Source: Paenibacillus timonensis (GTDB taxonomy: Bacteria > Bacillota > Bacilli > Paenibacillales > Paenibacillaceae). Taken from it: 64,000 nucleotides of DNA. The stretch lies in assembly GCF_009725205.1 (NCBI RefSeq), contig NZ_WNZY01000009.1:62001-126000 (forward strand). Direction: 5' to 3'. Below the pieces are notes generated by a model, which saw only the letters and a list, made by a program, of their open reading frames with translations, was not told the DNA's origin and ran no database searches. Shown here piece by piece: positions 33,400 through 40,916 of the stretch. The stretch's first letter is position 1. Every line of letters begins with the position of its first letter. Position numbers and translations under genes: made by a program.

Positions 33400-34293
33400 C
33401 TAGATTTCTAGCTCCGCCGCAGCCGCATTCGCTTCCACTTGCGCCGGATTTTTGCAGCCGGGGATCACCGTGCTAACGATCGGATTCTTTAGGCACCAGG
33501 CCAAAGCCCACTGGGCCATATCTACGCCCTCCGGCACTTCATTCCGACGGATCTCCTCTACTTCCTCAAGCTTGCGGCGGGTACTTTCCGGGTCATGATG
33601 GTGGCGTACGTCGGTCTCGCCGAACACTGCACCCGGTTTATATTTGCCACTGAGGTAACCGCTAGCCAGCGGTACCCGGGCAAGCACGCCCAAGTCCTGG
33701 CGCTCGCAGGATGGGAACACCCGGTTTTCCGGCACGCGGTCCAGTCGGTTATAAACCACCTGGATCGCCTCCGAACCTACCTTGGACGAAGCCTCGGTCT
33801 GATGAAGGTTATCGTTGCTGCCGATCGAAGTGCCTAGATGAAGGATTTTCCCCGCTTGCTTCTGCTTATCCAACAGCGTCCAGAGTTCATCATGATCAAA
33901 CGCCGCATCCGGCCCGGAATGGAATTGGTACAAATCAATATAATCGGTCTTCAGCGCCTTTAACGAAGCGTCTAGCTGCTGCAGTACCGCCTCAGCTTCA
34001 AACCGATCCGTCCGCGTGAACCGTTCATGGAACTGATGCCCGAATTTCGTGGCAACCAGCCAATCTTCCCGGTTTCGCCGACTCAGATAATCTCCGATAA
34101 ACGATTCGGACAAATGATCGCCATAGCACTCCGCCGTATCGATCAGGTTGATGCCAAGCTCCCGGCCCCGGTCCAAAATCGCATCCACTTCCGCTTGCGT
34201 ATAATTCAAGCCCCACTCTCCGCCGAACTGCCAAGTACCGATGCCGACCACGGAAACGTTCAGGCCGGTTTTGCCTAATTTGCGATATTTCAT
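33400..34293 (-). CDS. Aldo/keto reductase
   Basis: 297 aa NADPH-dependent reductase with the TIM-barrel signature GRELGINLIDTAECYG (Asp and Tyr of the catalytic tetrad), VATKFG (Lys) and YQFHSG (His), plus a C-terminal cofactor segment IVSTVIPGCKNPAQVEAN. It should reduce an aldehyde or ketone; the class resembles YghZ/YajO-type general reductases. GGAGG stands nine bases before the ATG. The RhaM-type mutarotase gene lies 28 bp upstream in the same direction, so the two are probably cotranscribed. Confidence 0.88.
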   Translation of the reverse strand: MKYRKLGKTGLNVSVVGIGTWQFGGEWGLNYTQAEVDAILDRGRELGINLIDTAECYGDHLSESFIGDYLSRRNREDWLVATKFGHQFHERFTRTDRFEAEAVLQQLDASLKALKTDYIDLYQFHSGPDAAFDHDELWTLLDKQKQAGKILHLGTSIGSNDNLHQTEASSKVGSEAIQVVYNRLDRVPENRVFPSCERQDLGVLARVPLASGYLSGKYKPGAVFGETDVRHHHDPESTRRKLEEVEEIRRNEVPEGVDMAQWALAWCLKNPIVSTVIPGCKNPAQVEANAAAAELEI

Positions 34294-34321
34294 CTTCCAA
34301 TCCTCCCGATGTGAATTGATT

Positions 34322-34654
34322 CTATTTCAAGTAAAAAACCTCGCGCATCGGCACGATCGGCTGTGGCTCGTTAAAGTCAAACGAACCCTCGACCATCCCC
34401 GACGTAATCGCGTTCCACCGTTGACAAACCTCACTATCCGCGATGTACTTGAAAGCCGCGTCCGGATCATCGCATTCGAAGCAATAAAAGAACTGATTCC
34501 CCTGCTGAAAAATCGAATAGTTTCGAATGCCCGCTTGGGTATGCTCTGCGAGCACCTCCGGCCAAGGGTTCAAATGCAGGTCAACGTAAGCCTCCAACTG
34601 GTCTTCCTTCACGCGCCAGGTCCAGGCGAACTTCCGGCTTGGACTGATTCCCAC
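34322..34654 (-). CDS. L-rhamnose mutarotase-like protein (RhaM/DUF718 family)
   Basis: About 110 aa. A dimeric ferredoxin-like alpha/beta-barrel protein that interconverts alpha and beta anomers of L-rhamnose. Family landmarks visible are the central HLNPWPEVL (HxxxWPE), GIRNYSIFQQG and ECDDPDAAF, and the C-terminal MREVFYLK. The GTG start at 34654 is preferred, six bases after GGGAGGG; an in-frame ATG five codons earlier overlaps that site. With the neighbouring aldo/keto reductase and aldehyde dehydrogenase, it could belong to deoxyhexose breakdown via lactaldehyde; that is inference because no rhamnose kinase or isomerase is in the window. Confidence 0.8.
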   Translation of the reverse strand: MGISPSRKFAWTWRVKEDQLEAYVDLHLNPWPEVLAEHTQAGIRNYSIFQQGNQFFYCFECDDPDAAFKYIADSEVCQRWNAITSGMVEGSFDFNEPQPIVPMREVFYLK

Positions 34655-34706
34655 GAAAATCCCTCCCATGAAAAATTCATTTACTTTGACACCTTCAGAT
34701 CCCCAT

Positions 34707-36131
34707 TCACTTCATAAAGCGTCGGATCAACTTCAATTTACCGGCGGTATAAGGCGGATAAATGAAGCTGAGGTTAATCCGCGTTGACTTCTTTAGCACG
34801 CTTTTTCGATGAGAGAAGGTTTCGAAGCTGTAGCGTCCATGATAAGCCCCCATGCCGGAGGACCCCACACCCCCAAAGGGCAGATACGGGCTGACCAGAT
34901 GCATGACCGTGTCGTTGATGCACCCGCCGCCAAACGAAACCGACTCCATCACCTTCCGCTCTGTTCCGGAGTTGCTCGTAAACACATACAATGCCAATGG
35001 CTTAGGCCGCTCTCCGATGTTCCGAAGCGTCGCATCCAGATCCTGATAGTCCAGCACCGGCAAAATCGGCCCAAAGATTTCTTCCTGCATCACTTGGTCT
35101 TCCCAGCTTACGTTCTCCATAATCGTCGGCGCCAGGTACAAATCCTCACGTTCCCCAGTCCCTCCGACCGCTACCTTCGACGAGTCCAACAACCCCATCA
35201 ACCGGTTCCAATGCCGCTCACTCACGATCCGCCCGTAATCCGGACTTTGCTGCGGATCATCCCCGTAGAATGCCGTGATCTGTGTCTTCATTCTGGCGAT
35301 CAACTCCGCTTTGACCGACTCGTGAACGAGCACATAATCCGGGGCCACGCAAGTCTGACCCGTATTCAGAAACTTCCCCCAAACGATCCGCTGAGCGGCT
35401 AACTCCAGATCCGCCTCGCGATCGACGATACAAGGGCTTTTCCCGCCAAGCTCCAACACGACCGGCACCAGATGTTCAGCAGCCGCCGTCATCACAATTT
35501 TTCCAACCTGAATGCTTCCGGTGAAAAAGATAAAGTCGAGCGGGGCATGAATCAGCGCGGATGTGACCTCCTGCCCTCCCTCCATGACCCGGATGTACTC
35601 GGGATCAAAATATTCACCGAGCATCTCGGCAAGGACCCCGGAGACGTGCGGCGTATACTCCGACGGCTTAACAATCGCGGCGTTTCCCGCAGAGATCGCC
35701 CCGATTAACGGATCGATCACCAGCAAAAACGGATAGTTGAACGGGCCGATGATCAGCGCCGAGCCGTAAGGCTCCCGGTAGATATAGCTGCTGGAGCCGA
35801 TATGGGTTAGCGGCGTACGGACCCGCTCCGGTTTGGCCCACTGCTTTAGTCGCTTCATCACGTATCCGATACTGTCGTAAGCATAGCCAACTTCCGTGCT
35901 GTAGCCTTCAAGCTCGGGTTTGCGCAGATCCCGCTGCAGCGCCTCCAAAATACGCGTTTCGTAACGGGCAATGGCCGTCTTCAAACGCTCCAGTTGGCGC
36001 AGCCTGAATTCTACCGAACGCGTGGCGCCGCTGCGGACGTATTGCTGTTGAGCGCGAACGACCGCTGCGACGGATCGCTCGGGTGGCTGTGCATCGGTAG
36101 GCGCTTGGGTCGAATTCTCGGTTTCACTCAA
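34707..36131 (-). CDS. Aldehyde dehydrogenase (class 3/YwdH-like)
   Basis: 474 aa NAD(P)-dependent enzyme oxidising aldehydes to acids. The oxyanion and catalytic motifs are intact: NYPF (residue about 130), the general base in VLELGGKSP, and the nucleophile Cys in GQTCVAPDYV; the C-terminus has PFGGVGSSGMGAYHG as in membrane-associated class 3 enzymes that act on long-chain or aromatic aldehydes. It starts at TTG after AGAGGG. The terminal stretch is basic and hydrophobic (NLSFIYPPYTAGKLKLI), consistent with membrane attachment. The gene is divergent from the nitrate operon. Confidence 0.9.
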   Translation of the reverse strand: MSETENSTQAPTDAQPPERSVAAVVRAQQQYVRSGATRSVEFRLRQLERLKTAIARYETRILEALQRDLRKPELEGYSTEVGYAYDSIGYVMKRLKQWAKPERVRTPLTHIGSSSYIYREPYGSALIIGPFNYPFLLVIDPLIGAISAGNAAIVKPSEYTPHVSGVLAEMLGEYFDPEYIRVMEGGQEVTSALIHAPLDFIFFTGSIQVGKIVMTAAAEHLVPVVLELGGKSPCIVDREADLELAAQRIVWGKFLNTGQTCVAPDYVLVHESVKAELIARMKTQITAFYGDDPQQSPDYGRIVSERHWNRLMGLLDSSKVAVGGTGEREDLYLAPTIMENVSWEDQVMQEEIFGPILPVLDYQDLDATLRNIGERPKPLALYVFTSNSGTERKVMESVSFGGGCINDTVMHLVSPYLPFGGVGSSGMGAYHGRYSFETFSHRKSVLKKSTRINLSFIYPPYTAGKLKLIRRFMK

Positions 36132-36266
36132 GGCGGATCCCTCTTTTTCTCGAATTCGGCGTCATTTAGGTTTGTTCTTCTATTGTAACCCGAAATTAGG
36201 TCGCTGGGCATCTTTCGACACGAATGATGGGCTCAGCATAGGTTTGTAAACTAGAAAGGTTATTCA

Positions 36267-36283
36267 TGTCATATTAACTAACA
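36267..36283. promoter_or_regulatory. TnrA/GlnR box 1
   Basis: TGTCATATTAACTAACA fits the TGTNA-N7-TNACA consensus exactly. It lies about 145 bp before the predicted nitrate-operon start site. Confidence 0.65.
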
Positions 36284-36372
36284 TATAAATTAGTAAAATT
36301 ATGATTTTAGACGTATTATACATATTTACACAACCGTCAAGATGGTTTTCGGTCAACTTTATGAACGTTTTT

Positions 36373-36389
36373 TGTAATTTATATTGACA
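36373..36389. promoter_or_regulatory. TnrA/GlnR box 2, overlapping the -35
   Basis: TGTAATTTATATTGACA fits TGTNA-N7-TNACA exactly and its right half is the -35 hexamer of the nitrate promoter, centred near -39. Confidence 0.75.
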
Positions 36390-36413
36390 TGATCTTTTTC
36401 CAGCTTCTATAAT
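36384..36413 (+). promoter_or_regulatory. Consensus SigA promoter of the nitrate assimilation operon
   Basis: TTGACA (36384-36389), 18-bp spacer, TATAAT (36408-36413). Predicted start near 36420, giving a leader of about 190 nt. Confidence 0.85.
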
Positions 36414-36423
36414 TTAACTACGT

Positions 36424-36475
36424 TCACAACGTCGTGGCGCATATAATCCGGTTTCGCACAACGCTGTGCCGCCGG
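36424..36475 (+). ncRNA. Two hexaloop hairpins in the nitrate leader (ANTAR-type target candidate)
   Basis: Hairpin 1: CAC and GTG close the loop AACGTC (36428-36433). Hairpin 2: GCAC and GTGC close AACGCT (36460-36465), extended by CCGG/CCGG at its base (36448-36475). Both loops have A at position 1 and G at position 4, the signature recognised by ANTAR-domain antiterminators such as NasR, and both begin AACG. They directly precede a terminator. Hairpin 1 is weak as drawn. Confidence 0.55.
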
Positions 36476-36481
36476 TTGGCA

Positions 36482-36528
36482 AAGGAGCCATTCGGGCAAT
36501 CCCTAGATTGCCCGGGGCTCCTTTTTGT
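36482..36528 (+). terminator. Leader terminator of the nitrate operon
   Basis: AAAGGAGCC with GGGCAAT forms a bipartite stem with ATTGCCC and GGCTCCTTT, followed by T-rich sequence, 85 bp upstream of the first gene; readthrough must be regulated for expression. Confidence 0.85.
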
Positions 36529-36612
36529 TTTGCGCCCCTCGTTGGGGCATGCCAAAAAGAAAACAGAAACGTCCCGGTTGAAGGGGATGAATCCTGGAGA
36601 GGAGATGAAAGG

Positions 36613-37845
36613 ATGGAACGTACCGGTTTTATGAAAAGTGGGCATAAGCCCTCGTTGTTGAGCGCCTTTCTGTACTTCGATGTTAGCTTTATGGTATGGG
36701 TTCTGATCGGTCCGCTGGCCGTCATCATGATGCAAGATTACCCGATGAATGCGGCGCAAAAGGCCAATCTCGTCGCTCTGCCGATCCTCGGCGGTTCCGC
36801 GCTTCGCCTCGTGCTCGGCGTGCTGGCCGACCGGATCGGTCCCAAACGGACCGGCCAGATCGGTATGGCCGTCACCCTGGTGCCGCTCGTCTGGGGCTGG
36901 CAATTCGTCGATTCGCTCAGCGAATTGTATGTGGTGGCTTTGCTCCTGGGCGTTGCCGGCGCTTCCTTCTCAGCGGCCCTGCCTTTGGCCAGCCGCTGGT
37001 ACCCGCCGCAATACCAGGGATTGGCGATGGGAATCGCCGGGGCCGGTAATAGCGGCACCGTCTTCTCCACCTTATTCGCCAACCGGATCGCCCAGCATTA
37101 CGGAGGCTGGGAAGTCGTGTTCGGGTTGGCCCTCATCCCGGTAGCGTTGGTCTTCCTCGTCTTTACGCTGCTGGCGAAAGACAGTCCCAACCAACCGGAG
37201 CCGAAAAAACTTCGCGACTACGCCGCCGTGCTCCGCCAAAGGGATACGTGGCTGTTCTGCCTGTTGTATATGGTGACGTTTGGCGGTTTCGTCGGGTTGT
37301 CAAACTATTTGACGATATTTTTTAACACGGAATATGGGCTTAGCGCGGTAAGGGCCGCCGATTTCACGACTTTGTGCGTGATCGCCGGGAGTTTCTTCCG
37401 CCCTGTGGGCGGCTGGCTGGCTGATAAGGTCGGCGGAGTACGCATGCTGCTCGCTTTATACGCGGGGGTCGCCCTCATGATGGCGTTGGTGTCGTCATTA
37501 CCGCCGCTGTCGATCGTGACCCTGCTGCTATTCATTGGCATGATGTGTCTGGGAATGGGCAACGGCTCCGTGTTCCAGCTCGTCCCCCAACGCTTCCAAC
37601 AGGAAATCGGGGTCATCACAGGCATTGTAGGCGCAGCCGGCGGGCTCGGCGGTTATTTCTTGCCGAACATTCTTGGCCTCCTAAAGCAGTGGACCGGTTC
37701 CTATACGCCCGGTTTCCTCATTCTAAGCGGCATCGCGTTGGCTTGCATTCTCACGGTGATCCTGATTCACGGCGAGTGGAAACGAACGTTTCTGGAGCGG
37801 AAGGAGGCTGCTTATGACGCTTACCCCTACAGCCGCCCATCCTGA
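36613..37845 (+). CDS. nasA: Nitrate/nitrite transporter (NNP-type MFS, NasA/NarK-like)
   Basis: 410 aa, about 12 membrane helices. The nitrate signature appears as GNSGTVFSTLFANRIA in helix 5 and GAAGGLGGYFLPNILG in helix 11, with the arginine-bearing helix ASRWYPPQYQG. It imports nitrate for assimilation. The ATG at 36613 lies eight bases after GGAGAGGAG. The 3' end overlaps the nitrate reductase gene by 32 bp. Expression should depend on nitrogen status (TnrA/GlnR boxes) and on readthrough of the leader terminator. Confidence 0.92.
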   Translation: MERTGFMKSGHKPSLLSAFLYFDVSFMVWVLIGPLAVIMMQDYPMNAAQKANLVALPILGGSALRLVLGVLADRIGPKRTGQIGMAVTLVPLVWGWQFVDSLSELYVVALLLGVAGASFSAALPLASRWYPPQYQGLAMGIAGAGNSGTVFSTLFANRIAQHYGGWEVVFGLALIPVALVFLVFTLLAKDSPNQPEPKKLRDYAAVLRQRDTWLFCLLYMVTFGGFVGLSNYLTIFFNTEYGLSAVRAADFTTLCVIAGSFFRPVGGWLADKVGGVRMLLALYAGVALMMALVSSLPPLSIVTLLLFIGMMCLGMGNGSVFQLVPQRFQQEIGVITGIVGAAGGLGGYFLPNILGLLKQWTGSYTPGFLILSGIALACILTVILIHGEWKRTFLERKEAAYDAYPYSRPS

Positions 37846-40162
37846 CGGACGAATGCGATCCCACTGTCCCTTCTGCAGTATGCAATGCAGTTTGGGGTTG
37901 CACTCAGCCCCCGGTTCCTTCGCGGGGTATGAAGTTAAGCCCAGTCCAGACTTCCCCGTAGCCACGGGTCGATTATGTCAAAAGGGCTTCCACGCCTTGG
38001 ACCATACGGTTCATCCAGAACGGGTGATGCAGCCGCTACGCAGGCTTTCGGAACAGGGATGGGGCAAAGGGGAGGCGGGGTCTCGGTCCTCCGAAGGAAC
38101 CTCGTCGGCTTGGTCTCCCGCAGCTTGGCCCGAAGCGCTGGACGGTATCGCCGAGCGCATTCGGCAGCTCCAGGAACAGTACGGTCCTGACAGCGTAGCC
38201 GTGTTTGGCGGCGGTTCGCTGACGAATGAAGTGTGTTATCTGCTCGGCAAGTTTACCCGGGTCGCTTTGCGCTCCCGCTACGTGGACTACAATGGAAGAT
38301 ACTGCATGTCTTCCGCGGCGGCGGCCCAGCAGTTGGCGTTTGGGATCGACCGCGGTCTCTCCTTTCCGCTCGAGGATATTCCCCAAGCGGACTACCTCAT
38401 CCTTGCCGGCACCAATATCGCCGAATGCCAACCGACCTTGATGCCTTACCTTTTGGCTGCCAAAAAACAAGGAGCCGTCATCGTCACCATCGATCCTCGG
38501 CGGACGATGACGTCCAAGATTGCAAACCACCAACTGACGATCAAACCCGGACAGGATTCGCTGCTAATTAGCGGGCTGCTGCATGTGATCCTGGAAGAGC
38601 GGCTGTACGATGCGGAATTCGTGGCCGAACATACGGAAGGGATTGAAGCGGTGCAGGAAGCTGTGCGGCCGTTCTCGCCCGACCGAGTGTCCGTCCTCAC
38701 CGGGATCCCTGAGGAAACGATCCGGCAGGTGGCCCGGGGATTCGCCGGGGCGAAACGCGGGATCATCCTGACCGCGCGGGGTTTGGAGCAGCAGGTGAAC
38801 GGCGTGGAGCATACGCTGCAGTACATCAACCTGTGCCTGCTGTGCGGGCACTTCGGTAAACCGGGCAGCGGCTTCGGCTCCGTCACCGGGCAGGCCAATG
38901 GGCAGGGCGGCCGCGAGCATGGACTCAAGGCCGACCAGCTGCCGGGCTACCGGTCGATCGAGGACCCGGACGCCCGGGCGCATATCGCCGGCGTCTGGGG
39001 ACTTGATCCCGGCGAACTGCCCGGCAAAGGGGTCTCCGCGTATGAGCTGTTCGGGAAGGTATTGGACGGCGACATCAAAGCGATGATCGTTCTCGGCTCC
39101 AATCCGGTCGTGTCCAGCCCGAATAACGCCCGGGTCGCCGAGGCGCTGGCGAAGCTGGATCTGCTCGTCGTCGTCGACTTGTTCGAGACGGAGACGGCCG
39201 CCTACGCGGATTGGCTGCTGCCCGGCACGTCCTTCCTCGAAGTGGAAGGGACGATGACGAACCTTGAGGGCCGGGTGTTCTATCGGCCCCGGGTGTTTGA
39301 GCCGACCGGCGCGTCCATGCCGGACGCCTGGCTGCTGTGCGCCCTCGCCGAACGGCTGGGCCGAGGGCGCTATTTCTCCTACTCGTCGATGAGCGAAGTG
39401 TTCGACGAGTTATGCCGCGCTTCCGCCGGGGGCAAAGCCGATTATAGCGGCTTAAGCTACTCGCGCCTGCAGGAAGCGCAGGGGTTGTTCTGGCCGTGCC
39501 CCGGGCCCGGCCAGGCGCACCCCGGGACGCCGCGCCTGTTCGCGGGCGGCGTCTTCCCCCGTGCGGGCGGCCGGGCCCGCCTGCACGCAATCACGCCGCA
39601 GCCGCCGGCGGAAACGGCAGATACGGAGTACCCGTATCTGCTGACGACCGGCCGGCTGGGCGGGCACTACCTGAGCGGCGCCCAGACCCGCCGCACGGAC
39701 GCCCTGGCGAAGAAGGCGCCGGAGCCGGTGGCGGAGCTCCACCCGGCTCTGGCCGAGCAGCTTCGCCTGCGCGAAGGCGACCGCATCCGCTTGACCACGC
39801 GGCGCGGGTCGCTGGATTTCGCCGCCAAGGTGACGCCGGACATTCATCCGCGCACGATTTTTGTTCCGTTCCACTGGGGCGGCGACCAAGCGATCAACCG
39901 GCTGACGAACGATGCCCTCCACCCCGTCAGCCGAATGCCTGAATTCAAAATCTGCGCCGTCCGGGCAGAACGGGTGGAAGCAGAACCGGGCGGCACCACT
40001 TCAGACGGAGGCGTTGGCGAAGCTTCTCGGGTCGCACGGGCCAACGCTGAAGCCCGACGTAACGCAGCTCCCGCAGCTATTTCTGGGACTGCGGCGGATA
40101 TGGCGGCTCCCCCCACGCCCACTTTACGGAGATGTGCTGAACCCCCACGTTGTTCAACGTAA
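37814..40162 (+). CDS. nasC: Assimilatory nitrate reductase catalytic subunit (molybdenum, [4Fe-4S])
   Basis: 782 aa cytosolic molybdopterin oxidoreductase. Cys18, Cys21, Cys25 and Cys55 (CPFCSMQC and GRLC) bind a [4Fe-4S] cluster; Cys164 in GRYCMSS ligates molybdenum as in NarB/NasA-type enzymes. Blocks such as GKPGSGFGSVTGQANGQGG and the C-terminal molybdopterin domain (TTGRLGGHYLSGAQTRR, HWGG) complete the fold. It reduces nitrate to nitrite. GGAGG stands six bases before the ATG. No electron-transfer subunit (NasB) or nitrite reductase follows in the window. The last roughly 65 residues after FKICAV are Ala/Arg-rich, unlike the family; see the separate note on a possible frame change. Confidence 0.92.
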   Translation: MTLTPTAAHPDGRMRSHCPFCSMQCSLGLHSAPGSFAGYEVKPSPDFPVATGRLCQKGFHALDHTVHPERVMQPLRRLSEQGWGKGEAGSRSSEGTSSAWSPAAWPEALDGIAERIRQLQEQYGPDSVAVFGGGSLTNEVCYLLGKFTRVALRSRYVDYNGRYCMSSAAAAQQLAFGIDRGLSFPLEDIPQADYLILAGTNIAECQPTLMPYLLAAKKQGAVIVTIDPRRTMTSKIANHQLTIKPGQDSLLISGLLHVILEERLYDAEFVAEHTEGIEAVQEAVRPFSPDRVSVLTGIPEETIRQVARGFAGAKRGIILTARGLEQQVNGVEHTLQYINLCLLCGHFGKPGSGFGSVTGQANGQGGREHGLKADQLPGYRSIEDPDARAHIAGVWGLDPGELPGKGVSAYELFGKVLDGDIKAMIVLGSNPVVSSPNNARVAEALAKLDLLVVVDLFETETAAYADWLLPGTSFLEVEGTMTNLEGRVFYRPRVFEPTGASMPDAWLLCALAERLGRGRYFSYSSMSEVFDELCRASAGGKADYSGLSYSRLQEAQGLFWPCPGPGQAHPGTPRLFAGGVFPRAGGRARLHAITPQPPAETADTEYPYLLTTGRLGGHYLSGAQTRRTDALAKKAPEPVAELHPALAEQLRLREGDRIRLTTRRGSLDFAAKVTPDIHPRTIFVPFHWGGDQAINRLTNDALHPVSRMPEFKICAVRAERVEAEPGGTTSDGGVGEASRVARANAEARRNAAPAAISGTAADMAAPPTPTLRRCAEPPRCST

Positions 40163-40178
40163 AGGTCGTTACGAAACA

Positions 40179-40230
40179 CAAAAGGGGCTATCCCCCAGCA
40201 ATTCGCATTGCCGGACGGGCAGCCCCTTGT
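40179..40230. terminator. Hairpin between convergent nasC and hsp20
   Basis: AAGGGGCT pairs with AGCCCCTT, with an inner GCAAT/ATTGC hairpin. The T tract is better on the minus strand (CCCCTTTTGTGTTT), so it mainly serves the heat-shock gene. Confidence 0.7.
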
Positions 40231-40233
40231 ATA

Positions 40234-40680
40234 TTAATCGCCATCTTGAATCTGGATGCGTTTGGAGCGGGTCGGCTGCCGTTTCGGCACCTCCAGCTTC
40301 AGGACGCCATCCTTCAAAGAGGCGCGGATCCCTTCTTCATCGATGTCCTGCACGTAAAACCTCCGCACGTATTCACCATACCGGCGTTCCTTACGGAAGA
40401 TTTGCTGTTTCGTGTCCTCTATATTGTGATCTTCGTCGCGAACGGCTTTGATCGTCAGGTAAGGAGCAGCATAGTCGATCTCGATGTCCTCTTTGCGAAA
40501 ACCAGGCAGTTCCGCTTCAACCAGGTATGCCGGTTCCGTCTCCCGAATATCGGTTCTGAAGGATAACGGCGAATTCTTCAACGGTGCAAAAAAGTCATCT
40601 TGAAACACATCGTTGAACGTCTTCGCCAGTTGACTAAACGCATCCTCTCTGTTTCTGCCGAAAGGAATCAAATCAAACAT
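40234..40680 (-). CDS. Small heat-shock protein (Hsp20/alpha-crystallin family)
   Basis: 148 aa. An N-terminal arm, then the alpha-crystallin domain (about residues 40-135) with YLVEAELPGFRKEDIEIDY, the A-x-x-x-n-G-V-L signature ASLKDGVLKLEVPK and a C-terminal IQIQ motif that packs into neighbouring subunits. It binds unfolding proteins under stress. Start at 40680 or 40683 (two adjacent ATGs, AAAGGGG upstream). A CtsR operator covers the region just after the transcription start, so it is expected to be induced by heat and protein stress through release of CtsR. Confidence 0.9.
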   Translation of the reverse strand: MFDLIPFGRNREDAFSQLAKTFNDVFQDDFFAPLKNSPLSFRTDIRETEPAYLVEAELPGFRKEDIEIDYAAPYLTIKAVRDEDHNIEDTKQQIFRKERRYGEYVRRFYVQDIDEEGIRASLKDGVLKLEVPKRQPTRSKRIQIQDGD

Positions 40681-40696
40681 CATGCATTCCCCTTTC

Positions 40697-40713
40697 TTTG
40701 ACCTTGTTTGACC
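40697..40713 (-). promoter_or_regulatory. CtsR operator of hsp20
   Basis: GGTCAAACAAGGTCAAA on the minus strand is a perfect tandem heptad repeat (GGTCAAA-NAN-RGTCAAA), right after the predicted +1. Confidence 0.85.
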
Positions 40714-40723
40714 TTACATCCTC

Positions 40724-40752
40724 ATTATATGCCCCGGATTGGAGAGTGACAA
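40724..40752 (-). promoter_or_regulatory. SigA promoter of hsp20
   Basis: TTGTCA (40752-40747), 17-bp spacer, TATAAT (40729-40724). Confidence 0.75.
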
Positions 40753-40830
40753 AACCGGTCTACGATCATTTTGTCCCTTTTGGGGCGATTTCGGGGCGTT
40801 TTTCTTCACGTTTAGGGACTAATCCTGTAT

Positions 40831-40847
40831 TTTGACCTTCTTTGACC
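40831..40847 (-). promoter_or_regulatory. Second, distal CtsR operator
   Basis: GGTCAAAGAAGGTCAAA on the minus strand, again a perfect heptad tandem, 118 bp upstream of the first hsp20 operator and just past the end of the neighbouring stalk-protein gene. Confidence 0.75.
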
Positions 40848-40874
40848 TTCAAGCTATATCAATGGCGGTTCAAA

Positions 40875-40904
40875 TAAAAAAGCGACCTGGGAAGGTCGCT
40901 TTTT
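40875..40904 (-). terminator. Terminator of the stalk-domain protein gene
   Basis: AAGCGACCT/AGGTCGCTT stem followed by six T on the minus strand, 13 bp after the stop. Confidence 0.9.
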
Positions 40905-40916
40905 CCCTATTTCAAT

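Noticed and set aside
39912-40451. 179-codon frame overlapping nasC and hsp20
   Set aside because: It crosses the terminator hairpin and runs antisense through hsp20, so it is not a gene as a whole. Only its first part is noted as a possible frameshift trace of nasC.
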